A stretch of DNA of 10,629 bases, from contig CAMWRB010000025.1 in NCBI GenBank assembly GCA_947176545.1, positions 1 to 10,629 of the forward strand, written 5' to 3'. The notes below the pieces were generated by a model. The model saw nothing but the letters and a program-made list of their open reading frames with translations. It ran no database searches and was not told the origin of the DNA. A program made the position numbers and the translations under genes. This stretch comes from an uncultured Porphyromonadaceae bacterium. Its GTDB lineage: Bacteria > Bacteroidota > Bacteroidia > Bacteroidales > Muribaculaceae. Positions 1 through 7,207 of the stretch are shown here, piece after piece (position 1 is the first letter of the stretch; every line of letters starts with the position of its first letter).

Positions 1-33
1 GTTGGTGGGCTGGGCGATGTGTATAAGAGAAAG
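1..33. other. Residual Illumina Nextera/Tn5 adapter at the contig edge
   Basis: Bases 16-30 (GATGTGTATAAGAGA) are identical to the core of the 19-bp Tn5 mosaic end used in Nextera libraries, and bases 31-33 match it except for one base. Bases 1-15 (GTTGGTGGGCTGGGC) align to the Nextera read-2 adapter sequence that precedes the mosaic end, agreeing at 11 of 15 positions when aligned from the right. The combination of mosaic end and matching flank makes chance very unlikely. Read on the minus strand it encodes the LLYTSPSP peptide, a signature of adapter read-through in predicted proteins. It should be treated as an assembly artefact, not as a mobile element. Confidence 0.93.
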
Positions 34-593
34 ACAATATCATCCACGACCCGGCATATAAAATCACGATTCTCCTGATATGCCGGATTGAAAAATATCT
101 TACCGTCAAACTTGACGTAACGTTCGGGATGCTTATTGATATCGTGAGAGAGAGGCAGGATGTCTTTGGTTGAGGATGTTATACGGTAAGGATTGAGCCA
201 TGCGTGAAACTCCATACCTCGCTTATGGGCCTCCTCAAGAGTATACTGCATAGGGTCCCACATAGGGTTGGGAGCCTTGCCACGCTTTCCTGTAAGCCAC
301 GCGCTCCAGGGTTCGAGGTCACTGACATATAAAGCGTCGGCGGTCGGGCGTACCTGGAAAATGACAGCATTACATCCGGCAGCCTGCAACTTGTCGAGCT
401 GGTCGCTGATATATGCTTTTGCCTGATTGGTGGTTTTATTCTGATATTGGCTCTGTCCGATAACGTGCAGCCACGCTCCTCTGAACTCGCGTTTGGGATT
501 GTCTATGGCATACCCGGTCATACTGCTGATGACAAACATCAGCGACAGGATTATTAAGTTTCTTGGTGATATACGGCAATCTGAAGACTTCAT
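34..593 (-). CDS. GHL10-family glycosyl hydrolase-like protein (DUF187), 3' end missing
   Basis: This partial gene is read from an ATG at 593-591 and runs off the contig, with about 187 genuine residues. Residues 12-29 form a hydrophobic export signal ending GYA, so the protein is probably periplasmic or outer-membrane associated. From residue 34 it follows the GHL10/DUF187 pattern: KREFRGAW (34-41), FQVRPTADALY (79-89), HAWLNPYR (130-137) and FFNPAYQENRDFI (167-179). Members of this family are TIM-barrel proteins related to glycoside hydrolases; they are common in Bacteroidota, and their substrates are mostly undefined. The acidic motif expected just after DDIV (184-187) is lost, because the remaining codons come from adapter sequence and give a false FLLYTSPSPP tail. 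The gene lies 38 bases downstream of the small lipoprotein gene and is possibly cotranscribed. Family assignment is confident; the substrate is unknown. Confidence 0.85.
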
Positions 594-631
594 AAAGAAT
601 TAACCTTGTAATACTTCAAATTAATCAAGAT

Positions 632-955
632 TTATTGCAGCTCCCGGGCAAGGTCGGGGCGTGTTGTGCGGATGGTGGATATGAATGCGGAGTCAAATGC
701 CGCCACACTCTGCCGGCGGTTGGCCATCTCATACTTACTCTTGGCAGCACGGGCTTCGAGTATGGCATTCTGAAACTGCATCGAGTCAGTCCATTCACGC
801 ACTATTATCTTGCGTGCGGCCTCTCGACCGGCATTTCGCGCCGAGTCCAACTGAGCCTCAGTCTCTATCGGATTCCCGTCCGCATCACGCTTGTTGGTGC
901 CACATGATGACATCAGGGATATTATTACAGCAAATAACAATATTATCTTCTTCAT
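632..955 (-). CDS. Small lipoprotein of unknown function, 107 aa
   Basis: I do not recognise a family. The protein begins with a Lys-Lys n-region and a hydrophobic stretch (4-14), followed by the lipobox LMSSC (14-18), so Cys18 should be lipidated after cleavage by signal peptidase II. The residues after the Cys (GTNKRDADG) lack an acidic run at the positions of the Bacteroidota surface-export signal, so a periplasm-facing anchor is more likely than surface display. The mature part of about 90 residues is rich in Ala, Arg, Glu and Asp and looks mainly helical. The ATG at 955-953 is chosen because it directly precedes the signal peptide. The gene sits 94 bases after the S9 peptidase gene and 38 bases before the GHL10 gene. 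An antisense frame covering part of this stretch is rejected, because only this frame has a signal peptide and lipobox. Confidence 0.85.
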   Translation of the reverse strand: MKKIILLFAVIISLMSSCGTNKRDADGNPIETEAQLDSARNAGREAARKIIVREWTDSMQFQNAILEARAAKSKYEMANRRQSVAAFDSAFISTIRTTRPDLARELQ

Positions 956-1014
956 GCAGATTGATATTGATGTTAAATCGTATTTTTAATGTTGTCGCTA
1001 TGTACTTTAATCAT

Positions 1015-1034
1015 TCCTGCGTATATCAGCAGGA
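1015..1034 (-). terminator. Short hairpin after the S9 peptidase gene, possible weak terminator
   Basis: TCCTGC (1015-1020) and GCAGGA (1029-1034) form a perfect 6-bp stem with an 8-base loop, beginning about 16 bases past the TGA stop of the peptidase gene in the transcribed direction. No run of T follows on the minus strand, so it is a poor intrinsic terminator. It may instead act as an RNA 3'-end or processing structure. Confidence 0.3.
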
Positions 1035-1049
1035 TGTGATGTAAATATC

Positions 1050-3632
1050 TCACTTATATATACTGTTCCACCAGCGGCCATCACCCTTAAGCCACTTCTC
1101 AAACCATGCCATTATCGTGGCATGCCACTCCTTGCGCTTCTCGAAATCCATCACTATATGATTTTCACCATCTACAGTAATAAATTCCACCTCACGTCCC
1201 AAAATCTTGAGAGCATTGAAAAGCTGGATGCTCTCCCCTATCGGTACATTGGTATCGACCGAACCGTGGAGTAACAATAACGGAGTGTGTATCTTGTCGG
1301 CGTTAAAGAGAGAACTGTTGCGGGTGAAGACCTCAGGATTGTTCCACGGATAGGATTTTGCGGCGGCTACGGAATTATAGCTGTACCCCCAGAAGCCTTC
1401 GCCCCAGTAGGATGCGACATTTGATATCCCGGCGTGAGAGACTGCGGCTGCATAAATATCGGTCTTGGCTGTGAGCAATTGTGTCATAAATCCACCGTAA
1501 CTTGCGCCGATACATCCTATACGGTCTCTATCGATATACGGATGCTCGTCGCAGAACTGCTGAGTACCGCGGATGATATCGTCGGCTGTCCGTTCACCCC
1601 ACGCATTGACATGACGGGCTGAAAATTCCTGACCATATCCTATCGTACCCGACGGATTGACTACCAGCACGACGTAACCATAGGAAGCGAACAGCTGAGG
1701 TGAATAAGGAGAATGATTGGTATGTGTCGATGGTGTGGTGCCACCATAATAATATACTATCATCGGATACTTCTTGTTGCTGTCGAAATCCGGTGGTAAG
1801 GTATAGCTGCCCTCGATACGCGTGCCGTCCGGAGAGATAAAACTCCACATCTCGGACTTGCCGAAATCAATAGCCGCTATCAGGTCGGCAGCCGGGTCTG
1901 CTATGACTCTGTTTCGGCCGGTCTTTAAATCAAGCATACAGGCACGACCCATATATTCATAACTCATACCGGTATAAGCCAGATAACGGTTCTCGCGGTT
2001 GCCGATGCTGAAATTCAGAATATAATCAATCTCGACGGGGAGCTCACGGATGGCCCCGCTTTTGGGATTGAGGGCATATAAGAGAGAATCAAAGCCTTTC
2101 TGAGCCTTGAAATAGATTTGTCCATCCACTGCGTTCCATACCGGGTCACCGGATAATGATGGGGCGAAATCCAATGTCATTGGCTTAACATCGGCACTCT
2201 TGATATCATAGAGATAACCCTGAATGTCGAAGTCATTGGCTATCTCATGGTTTCCGCATGCTGCTCCGGAATCGCCGTGGAAAGAGGGACCCGCCGTAAT
2301 GAAAATCTTATCGCCGGCAGGGGAATAAACGGCAGTCATAAGACTCGGTTCATGCCCCAGAAGAGTATCACATTTCAATGTATTGACATCGAGTTGCACA
2401 AGACTCAGGTCATAGAACGGATACTGCTCCGGTGTCTCACGAGTAGTTATATAGAGCAATTTCCGGCCGTCACTGCTGATGTCAGCCAATGTCGTGGATG
2501 CACCCCCGTAAGTTATAGGGCGGGAGAATCCCTCCGTAAAACGAATCATGCTCAGATAAGAACGGTCGCGATTGCCGGGTATTCTGTCGTCCGGGTTCTC
2601 AATCCGTCTCATCACTCCCGATGGCTTGGGCGCCTCGACAGATGTCTCGTATATCAGATAATCACCTGTCGGGGACATTACATATTTTTTGGCCTCGGCA
2701 GGAAGATGACGTGCAATGGTTGAATATTTCATTGCAGGATATTCAAGCGTGACAATATCGAATGAACCGTCCGCATTATCCTGATTATAGTATAAGGTAC
2801 TGCCTGCGCTTTCAAGCCATTTCATTCCGTTGGCGACATCAGGACTTGTTATGCTCCCTGACACACAATCCCTGATGTCAGACGAATATGTGTAATTCTT
2901 GCCGTCGGAAGTTTCCGATGTAGTGACAATCATATATTTTCCGTCCGGGCTGACCTTGACCGATGATGTACGCGGTGCGCTGACGGTAGACATGATGTCA
3001 TACTGACGTTTTTCCGGATTATATCGCAGATTGACCTCTTTTGCTCCCTCATCGGGTATGATACTGATTTTGACATCCGGATTGCCGGGAGTGGATTTAT
3101 CCGCAAGCAGATGAAGTTCAATGTCTGTATCGCGATATGGTTCAATCCTGATTTTCCCTTTAAAATCCACAGGCACACTGTCGTGTGTGGCCTTGTCCGA
3201 TATTTTCTCGCCGTTTACATACAACGCAGCGGCCAGAGGGGTCGACACCTTGATATTTCCTGAGAAATAAGCATCGGGTCTTATCGTGGCATGAAGTTTA
3301 TGTATCCTGACATCAGTATCCTCATCCTTACCTACTGTAGCCAAAGGGAGATGATACACGCCTGCGGTATCGGGAACGATTGTAGTCCAGTCCTGACGTT
3401 GAGATTTCCAAAATTCCGAATTGGAGGGGACTACATTTTTCAACAGATTGTTTTTGTCAAATTTATTGACATCAAGTACGGCCGAATCCGGCAGTGCCGG
3501 CAATCGGAACTCTATCGCCGGTGAGGATTGCAATGTCGGGATGAGAACCTCGTCAGTAGCGGCCAAAGCGATGACAGCTCCCGGAATAAGAAGTCCAAGA
3601 GCTGCCGAAACATTTATATATGGGAATTTCAT
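1050..3632 (-). CDS. Exported S9 family serine peptidase (prolyl oligopeptidase/acylaminoacyl-peptidase type)
   Basis: The gene encodes 860 residues, with an N-terminal hydrophobic segment (about 8-24, ending IALA) that suggests export to the periplasm. Residues from about 60 to 590 have the repetitive, beta-rich character of the propeller that gates S9 peptidases, including lines such as SPDGKYMIV and SPTGDYLIY. The C-terminal 250 residues are an alpha/beta-hydrolase domain with a complete triad: Ser711 in GASYGGF, Asp793 in GSVDTNVP and His825 in GENH. The stretch around 660-690 (SYGYVVLVVNPSGTIGYG) is also typical. Such enzymes trim small peptides, often from the N terminus; GASYGG resembles the S9C acylaminoacyl/DPP5 group more than classical DPP-IV, but I cannot settle the specificity. 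It lies 75 bases downstream of the FKBP-like gene, so cotranscription is possible but not shown. No truncation or frameshift is visible. Confidence 0.92.
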   Translation of the reverse strand: MKFPYINVSAALGLLIPGAVIALAATDEVLIPTLQSSPAIEFRLPALPDSAVLDVNKFDKNNLLKNVVPSNSEFWKSQRQDWTTIVPDTAGVYHLPLATVGKDEDTDVRIHKLHATIRPDAYFSGNIKVSTPLAAALYVNGEKISDKATHDSVPVDFKGKIRIEPYRDTDIELHLLADKSTPGNPDVKISIIPDEGAKEVNLRYNPEKRQYDIMSTVSAPRTSSVKVSPDGKYMIVTTSETSDGKNYTYSSDIRDCVSGSITSPDVANGMKWLESAGSTLYYNQDNADGSFDIVTLEYPAMKYSTIARHLPAEAKKYVMSPTGDYLIYETSVEAPKPSGVMRRIENPDDRIPGNRDRSYLSMIRFTEGFSRPITYGGASTTLADISSDGRKLLYITTRETPEQYPFYDLSLVQLDVNTLKCDTLLGHEPSLMTAVYSPAGDKIFITAGPSFHGDSGAACGNHEIANDFDIQGYLYDIKSADVKPMTLDFAPSLSGDPVWNAVDGQIYFKAQKGFDSLLYALNPKSGAIRELPVEIDYILNFSIGNRENRYLAYTGMSYEYMGRACMLDLKTGRNRVIADPAADLIAAIDFGKSEMWSFISPDGTRIEGSYTLPPDFDSNKKYPMIVYYYGGTTPSTHTNHSPYSPQLFASYGYVVLVVNPSGTIGYGQEFSARHVNAWGERTADDIIRGTQQFCDEHPYIDRDRIGCIGASYGGFMTQLLTAKTDIYAAAVSHAGISNVASYWGEGFWGYSYNSVAAAKSYPWNNPEVFTRNSSLFNADKIHTPLLLLHGSVDTNVPIGESIQLFNALKILGREVEFITVDGENHIVMDFEKRKEWHATIMAWFEKWLKGDGRWWNSIYK

Positions 3633-3689
3633 AAATTATCTTATGAAGAATGATGTGATTCGATAGTTTAATTATCTGTTTTTATCAGC

Positions 3690-3701
3690 TGCCTGCAGGC
3701 A
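3690..3701. repeat. 12-bp perfect palindrome between the FKBP-like and S9 genes
   Basis: TGCCTGCAGGCA is self-complementary and lies in the 75-base gap, just after the TAG stop of the FKBP-like gene in the direction of transcription. It could be a small hairpin or a protein-binding site. No T-run follows on the minus strand, so terminator function is doubtful, and a 12-bp palindrome may occur by chance. Confidence 0.35.
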
Positions 3702-3707
3702 TTATAC

Positions 3708-4259
3708 CTATTTGCCCAACGGCACCTCGTAGGCAGGTATGCCGACAAGCTTCAGGTTGTATATCAATGTCGTGTTGGCCTTGATATCACCATAATTGGT
3801 AGAACCGTAGGCTGAGATAGCGGGGAGGACAGCCGTAACTGTGTCGCCCACGTGCATCTGAGTGACCAGATACCAGAAACCGGTGATGTTGGCTGACGGA
3901 CGTGACCTGTAGATTGAGTCACCATATGTGGTCGAATTGAATGAAGAATCAATAACCTTGCCATCTATATCCAAACACTCATACTTCACATCGCACAGCG
4001 AATTATCAAGAGGCGAAAGATTACCGGCGGTCAGCGCGCGGTCGTTATGCCACTTCACCAGCGATATGGCCTGGGGTGCCCAGGGAGGAGTCAGAGTGAT
4101 ATACTTACCGCTCTGTTGAGCATCCGCCACGTATGCCTCGTTACGCTGCTGCCATTCCTTTTTGTCGAACTTATCATCATCGTCATCATTGAAACATGAT
4201 GTGAGCGAAACGCACAGAAGCAGTGAGACCGATAGTGTATATAAATATTTATTACTCAT
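3708..4259 (-). CDS. FKBP-type peptidyl-prolyl isomerase-like lipoprotein, probably surface exposed
   Basis: This is a 183-residue lipoprotein with lipobox SLTSC, so Cys22 is the predicted lipid anchor. The Cys is followed by FNDDDDDK (23-30), an acidic run at the position of the Bacteroidota lipoprotein export signal that sends lipoproteins to the cell surface. Residues 91-174 match a single FKBP domain: the VKYECLDIDGKVIDSS strand and turn, TQMHVGD (133-139), AYG (150-152), and a closing strand with TLIY (164-167). Against FKBP12 from memory, Asp37 and Tyr82 are kept as Asp104 and Tyr151. Phe36 becomes Ile103, Trp59 becomes Phe128 and Phe99 becomes Tyr167, so isomerase activity may be reduced. 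It lies 24 bases after lemA, consistent with one operon. Fold confidence is good; activity is uncertain. Confidence 0.86.
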   Translation of the reverse strand: MSNKYLYTLSVSLLLCVSLTSCFNDDDDDKFDKKEWQQRNEAYVADAQQSGKYITLTPPWAPQAISLVKWHNDRALTAGNLSPLDNSLCDVKYECLDIDGKVIDSSFNSTTYGDSIYRSRPSANITGFWYLVTQMHVGDTVTAVLPAISAYGSTNYGDIKANTTLIYNLKLVGIPAYEVPLGK

Positions 4260-4283
4260 TGATATTTCTTGTGAGTTAGGCTC

Positions 4284-4880
4284 TTAAAATTTCACCTCCG
4301 GAGCCCTGTCGGCACCCGCTGCAGCTGTAAACTGAGGTTTAGGCTTGAATCCGAACCATCCGGCATAGATAGTTGTCGGAAATTTCTTGATGGATGTATT
4401 ATACTGACGTACTGCTTCCGTATAATTGCGACGCGCTATGGTAATGCGATTTTCAGTGCCCTCCAGTTGCGCCTGCAGGTTCATGAAATTCTCATTAGCC
4501 TTAAGGTCAGGATAGGCTTCGGTAACGGCAAGAAGTGATTTCAAAGCACCCGAAAGGTCATCCTGCGCCTGTTGGAATTTCTTCAGGTTCTCCTCATCGA
4601 GGTCATCGGCATTGATAGTTATTGAGGTTGCCTTGGCGCGGGCTAAGGTCACCTTTTCGAGAGTTTCGCTCTCATGTTGTGAATATCCCTTGACCGTATT
4701 GACAAGATTCGGGATTAGGTCTGCACGGCGCTGATACTGATTCTCAACCTCTGCCCAGGTCTGGTCGACGGTCTGCTGCTCCTCAACCAGACTGTTGTAA
4801 TTACAACTGCTCAGGCCTGACGAAGCACCGAAGAGTGCGACCACGGCAAGAACCCTGTATAATATTGATTTAATCTTCAT
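4284..4880 (-). CDS. lemA: LemA family protein, lipoprotein form
   Basis: The gene encodes 198 residues. The LemA hallmark follows the N-terminal segment: YNSLVEEQQTVDQTW (28-42), ENQYQRRADLIPNLV (46-60), VKGYSQHESETLEKV (63-77) and the alanine/arginine patch at 80-84. The C-terminal block FPTTIYAGWFGFKPKPQF (167-184) and the ending APEVKF are also typical. LemA proteins are membrane-anchored helical proteins whose biochemical role is not established. Many have an N-terminal transmembrane helix, whereas here the hydrophobic stretch ends in LSSC (23-26), so Cys26 is probably lipidated. There is no acidic run after the Cys, which points to a periplasm-facing protein. The ATG starts one base after the glyS stop, so any ribosome-binding signal lies inside the glyS coding sequence and translation may be coupled. 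Confidence 0.93.
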   Translation of the reverse strand: MKIKSILYRVLAVVALFGASSGLSSCNYNSLVEEQQTVDQTWAEVENQYQRRADLIPNLVNTVKGYSQHESETLEKVTLARAKATSITINADDLDEENLKKFQQAQDDLSGALKSLLAVTEAYPDLKANENFMNLQAQLEGTENRITIARRNYTEAVRQYNTSIKKFPTTIYAGWFGFKPKPQFTAAAGADRAPEVKF

Positions 4881-4881
4881 C

Positions 4882-6426
4882 TTATAACAATTTTTTAAGT
4901 AACGTATTGAGATTTACCTTGTCATTGAGTATCCGTTCGAGGTCAGCGACTTTGACACGTTCCTGCTCCATCGAGTCACGGTGGCGTAATGTCACCGTAT
5001 CATCTTCCAATGTCTGATGGTCGACAGTGATACAGTAAGGAGTACCAATGGCATCCTGACGACGGTATCTCTTGCCTATAGAGTCTTTCTCATCAACCTG
5101 ACATGTGAAGTCGAAACGGAGACGATGCTGTATCTCACGCGCTTTCTCAGGCAGACCATCCTTCTTGACCAACGGGAGCACCGCACACTTGACCGGAGCA
5201 AGAGCCGGCGGGAAATGCAATACGACACGACGGTCGCCATTGCCCAAATCCTGCTCCTCATAGCAGGAACAGAGCACACTCAGGAACATTCTGTCCACAC
5301 CTATGGATGTCTCTATGACATACGGCACATAACTCTCATTGAGTTCCGGGTCGAAATACTGTATCTTCTTTCCTGAGAACTTCTCATGCTGTGACAGGTC
5401 AAAATTGGTACGCGAATGGATGCCCTCCACCTCCTTGAATCCGAAAGGCATCAGGAACTCGATGTCTGTCGCGGCGTTGGCATAGTGAGCCAGCTTCTCA
5501 TGGTCATGATAACGATACTTCTCGTCACCGAGTCCGAGAGCCTTGTGCCACTCAAGACGGGTCTTGCGCCAGAAGTCAAACCATTTGAGTTCCTCACCGG
5601 GGCGAACGAAAAACTGCATCTCCATCTGCTCGAACTCGCGCATACGGAAGATAAACTGCCGTGCGACAATCTCATTGCGGAAGGCTTTACCTATCTGCGC
5701 TATTCCAAAGGGAAGACGCATGCGGCCGGTCTTCTGGACATTAAGATAATTCACGAATATACCCTGAGCTGTCTCCGGGCGCAGATATACCTCCATAGCG
5801 CCGTCTGCTGTAGAACCCATCTCCGTCTTGAACATCAGATTAAACTGACGGACATCGGTCCAGTTGCGCGTTCCGCTGATAGGGTCGACTATCTCATAGT
5901 CCAGAATTATCTGCTTCAGCTCGTTGAGGTCATTTGCATTCATAGCCTCGGCAAAACGGTTGTGAAGCTCGTCACGCTTCTGAGCGTGTTCGAGCACACG
6001 GGGATTGGTCTGACGGAACATCGCTTCGTCAAACGAGTCACCGAAACGCTTGGCCGCCTTGGCTACCTCCTTATTGATTTTCTCGTCAAACGAAGCAATC
6101 TTATCCTCTATGAGAACATCGGCACGATAACGCTTTTTAGAATCCTTATTGTCGATAAGCGGGTCATTGAAAGCATCTACATGACCTGACGCTTTCCAAA
6201 TCGTGGGGTGCATGAATATAGCCGAGTCAATACCCACAATATTATCGTGGAGCATAGTCATCGCCTCCCACCAGTATCGCTTTATATTATTCTTCAGTTC
6301 CACACCGTTCTGACCGTAGTCATATACAGCCGAGAGACCGTCATAAATCTCTGATGATTGAAACACAAACCCATACTCCTTAGCGTGCGCTATTATCGTC
6401 TTAAAGACATCCTCCTGTTTTGCCAT
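4882..6426 (-). CDS. glyS: Glycyl-tRNA synthetase, single-chain alpha2 type
   Basis: This cytoplasmic class II enzyme attaches glycine to tRNA-Gly. The 514 residues form one polypeptide of the dimeric type (also called glyQS), not the separate alpha and beta chains of E. coli. Visible landmarks are the N-terminal YDYGQNGVELKNNIKRYWW (35-53), RPETAQGIFVNY (216-227), motif 2 with IGKAFRNEI (245-253) and EFEQMEMQFF (264-273), and motif 3 with ETSIGVDRMFLSVL (372-385). The anticodon-binding domain follows from about 405 and includes GKRYRRQDAIGTPY (451-464). The segment at about 90-180 is the insertion between motifs 1 and 2. Length and motifs look intact. It is first in a probable operon with lemA and the FKBP-like gene, and is preceded by a recognisable promoter and a leader of about 100 bases. 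There is no Shine-Dalgarno sequence before the ATG, as is usual in this phylum. Confidence 0.97.
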   Translation of the reverse strand: MAKQEDVFKTIIAHAKEYGFVFQSSEIYDGLSAVYDYGQNGVELKNNIKRYWWEAMTMLHDNIVGIDSAIFMHPTIWKASGHVDAFNDPLIDNKDSKKRYRADVLIEDKIASFDEKINKEVAKAAKRFGDSFDEAMFRQTNPRVLEHAQKRDELHNRFAEAMNANDLNELKQIILDYEIVDPISGTRNWTDVRQFNLMFKTEMGSTADGAMEVYLRPETAQGIFVNYLNVQKTGRMRLPFGIAQIGKAFRNEIVARQFIFRMREFEQMEMQFFVRPGEELKWFDFWRKTRLEWHKALGLGDEKYRYHDHEKLAHYANAATDIEFLMPFGFKEVEGIHSRTNFDLSQHEKFSGKKIQYFDPELNESYVPYVIETSIGVDRMFLSVLCSCYEEQDLGNGDRRVVLHFPPALAPVKCAVLPLVKKDGLPEKAREIQHRLRFDFTCQVDEKDSIGKRYRRQDAIGTPYCITVDHQTLEDDTVTLRHRDSMEQERVKVADLERILNDKVNLNTLLKKLL

Positions 6427-6503
6427 CTATGATATTTATATTTACTGTATTACCGGCACTGCGGCAATCACTTATTTTTTAATCGTAACTGTGTGTGGCC
6501 ACT

Positions 6504-6515
6504 CGCGACGGCGCG
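6504..6515 (-). other. GC-rich hairpin in the predicted glyS leader
   Basis: CGCG-ACGG-CGCG (plus strand) forms a 4-bp GC stem with a 4-base loop inside the predicted 5' leader of glyS. The GTGGCCAC palindrome (6495-6502) is adjacent. This GC-rich patch stands out in an otherwise AT-rich intergenic region. It may be a structured leader element, but the pairing is short and no known riboswitch or T-box architecture is recognised. Confidence 0.3.
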
Positions 6516-6530
6516 GGAATCACCACGCAA

Positions 6531-6561
6531 CAAAATTAATTAAATTCGTCGAAATCACAAA
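6531..6561 (-). promoter_or_regulatory. Bacteroidota-type promoter for the glyS operon
   Basis: On the minus strand, TTTG (6561-6558) is followed after 19 bases by TAATTTTG (6538-6531), matching the phylum's sigma-ABfr consensus (TTTG, 19-21 bases, TAnnTTTG) with a perfect -7 element. Transcription would start near 6524, leaving a 5' leader of about 100 bases before the glyS ATG. Confidence 0.7.
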
Positions 6562-6593
6562 ATCATAGCCTTACTCTTTTACTGCTCCGGCAG

Positions 6594-6613
6594 AACATAT
6601 GCCGACATATGTT
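6594..6613. promoter_or_regulatory. Perfect inverted repeat, candidate operator for the XRE regulator
   Basis: AACATATG (6594-6601) and CATATGTT (6606-6613) form perfect 8-bp arms around the spacer CCGA. The repeat is 47 bases before the ATG of the XRE gene and about 33 bases upstream of the predicted glyS -33 element. The size and symmetry suit a dimeric helix-turn-helix protein. Autoregulation by the adjacent XRE protein is an inference. Confidence 0.5.
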
Positions 6614-6660
6614 GTTATTCTGTTAAAGAACGGACTGACACCCGATAACCATACATACAC

Positions 6661-7158
6661 ATGCAACGATTAGATTTGGCCGCACTGCGCAAGGCGCATA
6701 ACATAAATCAGATTGAATTGGCAAAACGTCTCGACATGAAGCAAAGCTTTATATCCGCAATTGAAAACGGTAAAAGTCCTCTCCCATCAGTCAAGCTTGC
6801 ACTCCTCCGGGAATTATTCGGAGAGGAGGAAGTAGACAAATTCATGGTTGAGGCAGAAGATAAATCCTTGCGTCTGAATATTGAGAATCTATCCGAGTCC
6901 GACATGATGGCCCAGCTGCTGAGAATGTTTCATTCACACGAACATAAGGAGGAAAGCCACAACCACGAGATGCACCATCGCAAGATTGACGAACTGCAGG
7001 AGCGTATATCCCGACTTCTGGAACGTAATGACCGCCTGGCGGACAAGTGTATGACACTACGGGAACGCCTCGACCACATGACTGCACAGAATATCGAGGC
7101 ACAGAACGAAATATTCCGTCTGAAGGAATTACTCCTGTCAAACGGAATTAGATATTAG
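6661..7158 (+). CDS. XRE-family HTH regulator with His-rich linker and coiled coil
   Basis: The gene encodes 165 residues and is transcribed away from glyS. Residues 4-60 form a Cro/CI-type helix-turn-helix: LAALRKAHNINQIELAKRLD, then KQSFISAIENGKSPLP with the recognition helix near 28-36. Residues 91-106 hold seven histidines in sixteen positions (HSHEHKEESHNHEMHH), which could bind metal, though this could also be a flexible polar linker. Residues 108-160 have a leucine/isoleucine heptad pattern with many charged residues (KIDELQERISRLLERNDRL and onward), predicted to be a coiled coil for oligomerisation. The start is placed at 6661 because it directly precedes the HTH; there is no Shine-Dalgarno site. 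A perfect inverted repeat just upstream is a possible autoregulatory site. Target genes and signal are unknown; a housekeeping regulator conserved beside glyS is one possibility. Confidence 0.88.
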   Translation: MQRLDLAALRKAHNINQIELAKRLDMKQSFISAIENGKSPLPSVKLALLRELFGEEEVDKFMVEAEDKSLRLNIENLSESDMMAQLLRMFHSHEHKEESHNHEMHHRKIDELQERISRLLERNDRLADKCMTLRERLDHMTAQNIEAQNEIFRLKELLLSNGIRY

Positions 7159-7207
7159 ACCCCATCCTACAAAAAATGTTAACGTCAGGGTCTCAGGGAT
7201 GGGGTCT
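7157..7207. terminator. Bidirectional hairpin between convergent genes
   Basis: AGACCCCATCC (7157-7167) and GGATGGGGTCT (7197-7207) form a perfect 11-bp stem around a 29-base loop. The stop codons of both convergent genes overlap the outer ends of the stem: TAG of the regulator at 7156-7158 and TAA of the transporter at 7209-7207. The location suggests a shared terminator. There is no strong T-tract after the stem on either strand; a six-base T-run on the minus strand lies within the loop. GGGTCT at 7188-7193 offers an alternative, shorter pairing with the left arm. Confidence 0.65.

Noticed and set aside
1..33. Tn5-like transposon end as a sign of a natural mobile element
   Set aside because: The match is to the engineered mosaic end together with the Nextera adapter flank, and no transposase or target duplication is present.
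635..1044. Two overlapping plus-strand open frames opposite the 107-aa lipoprotein gene
   Set aside because: The minus-strand frame has a clear signal peptide and lipobox, while the plus-strand frames have irregular composition and no supporting features.
2247..2723. 158-codon open frame on the plus strand opposite the S9 peptidase gene
   Set aside because: The peptidase frame has family motifs and a full catalytic triad; this frame has none.
5416..6189. 257-codon open frame on the plus strand opposite glyS
   Set aside because: It lies wholly within a strongly conserved synthetase gene and shows no recognisable domain or credible start context; it is a by-product of codon use on the other strand.
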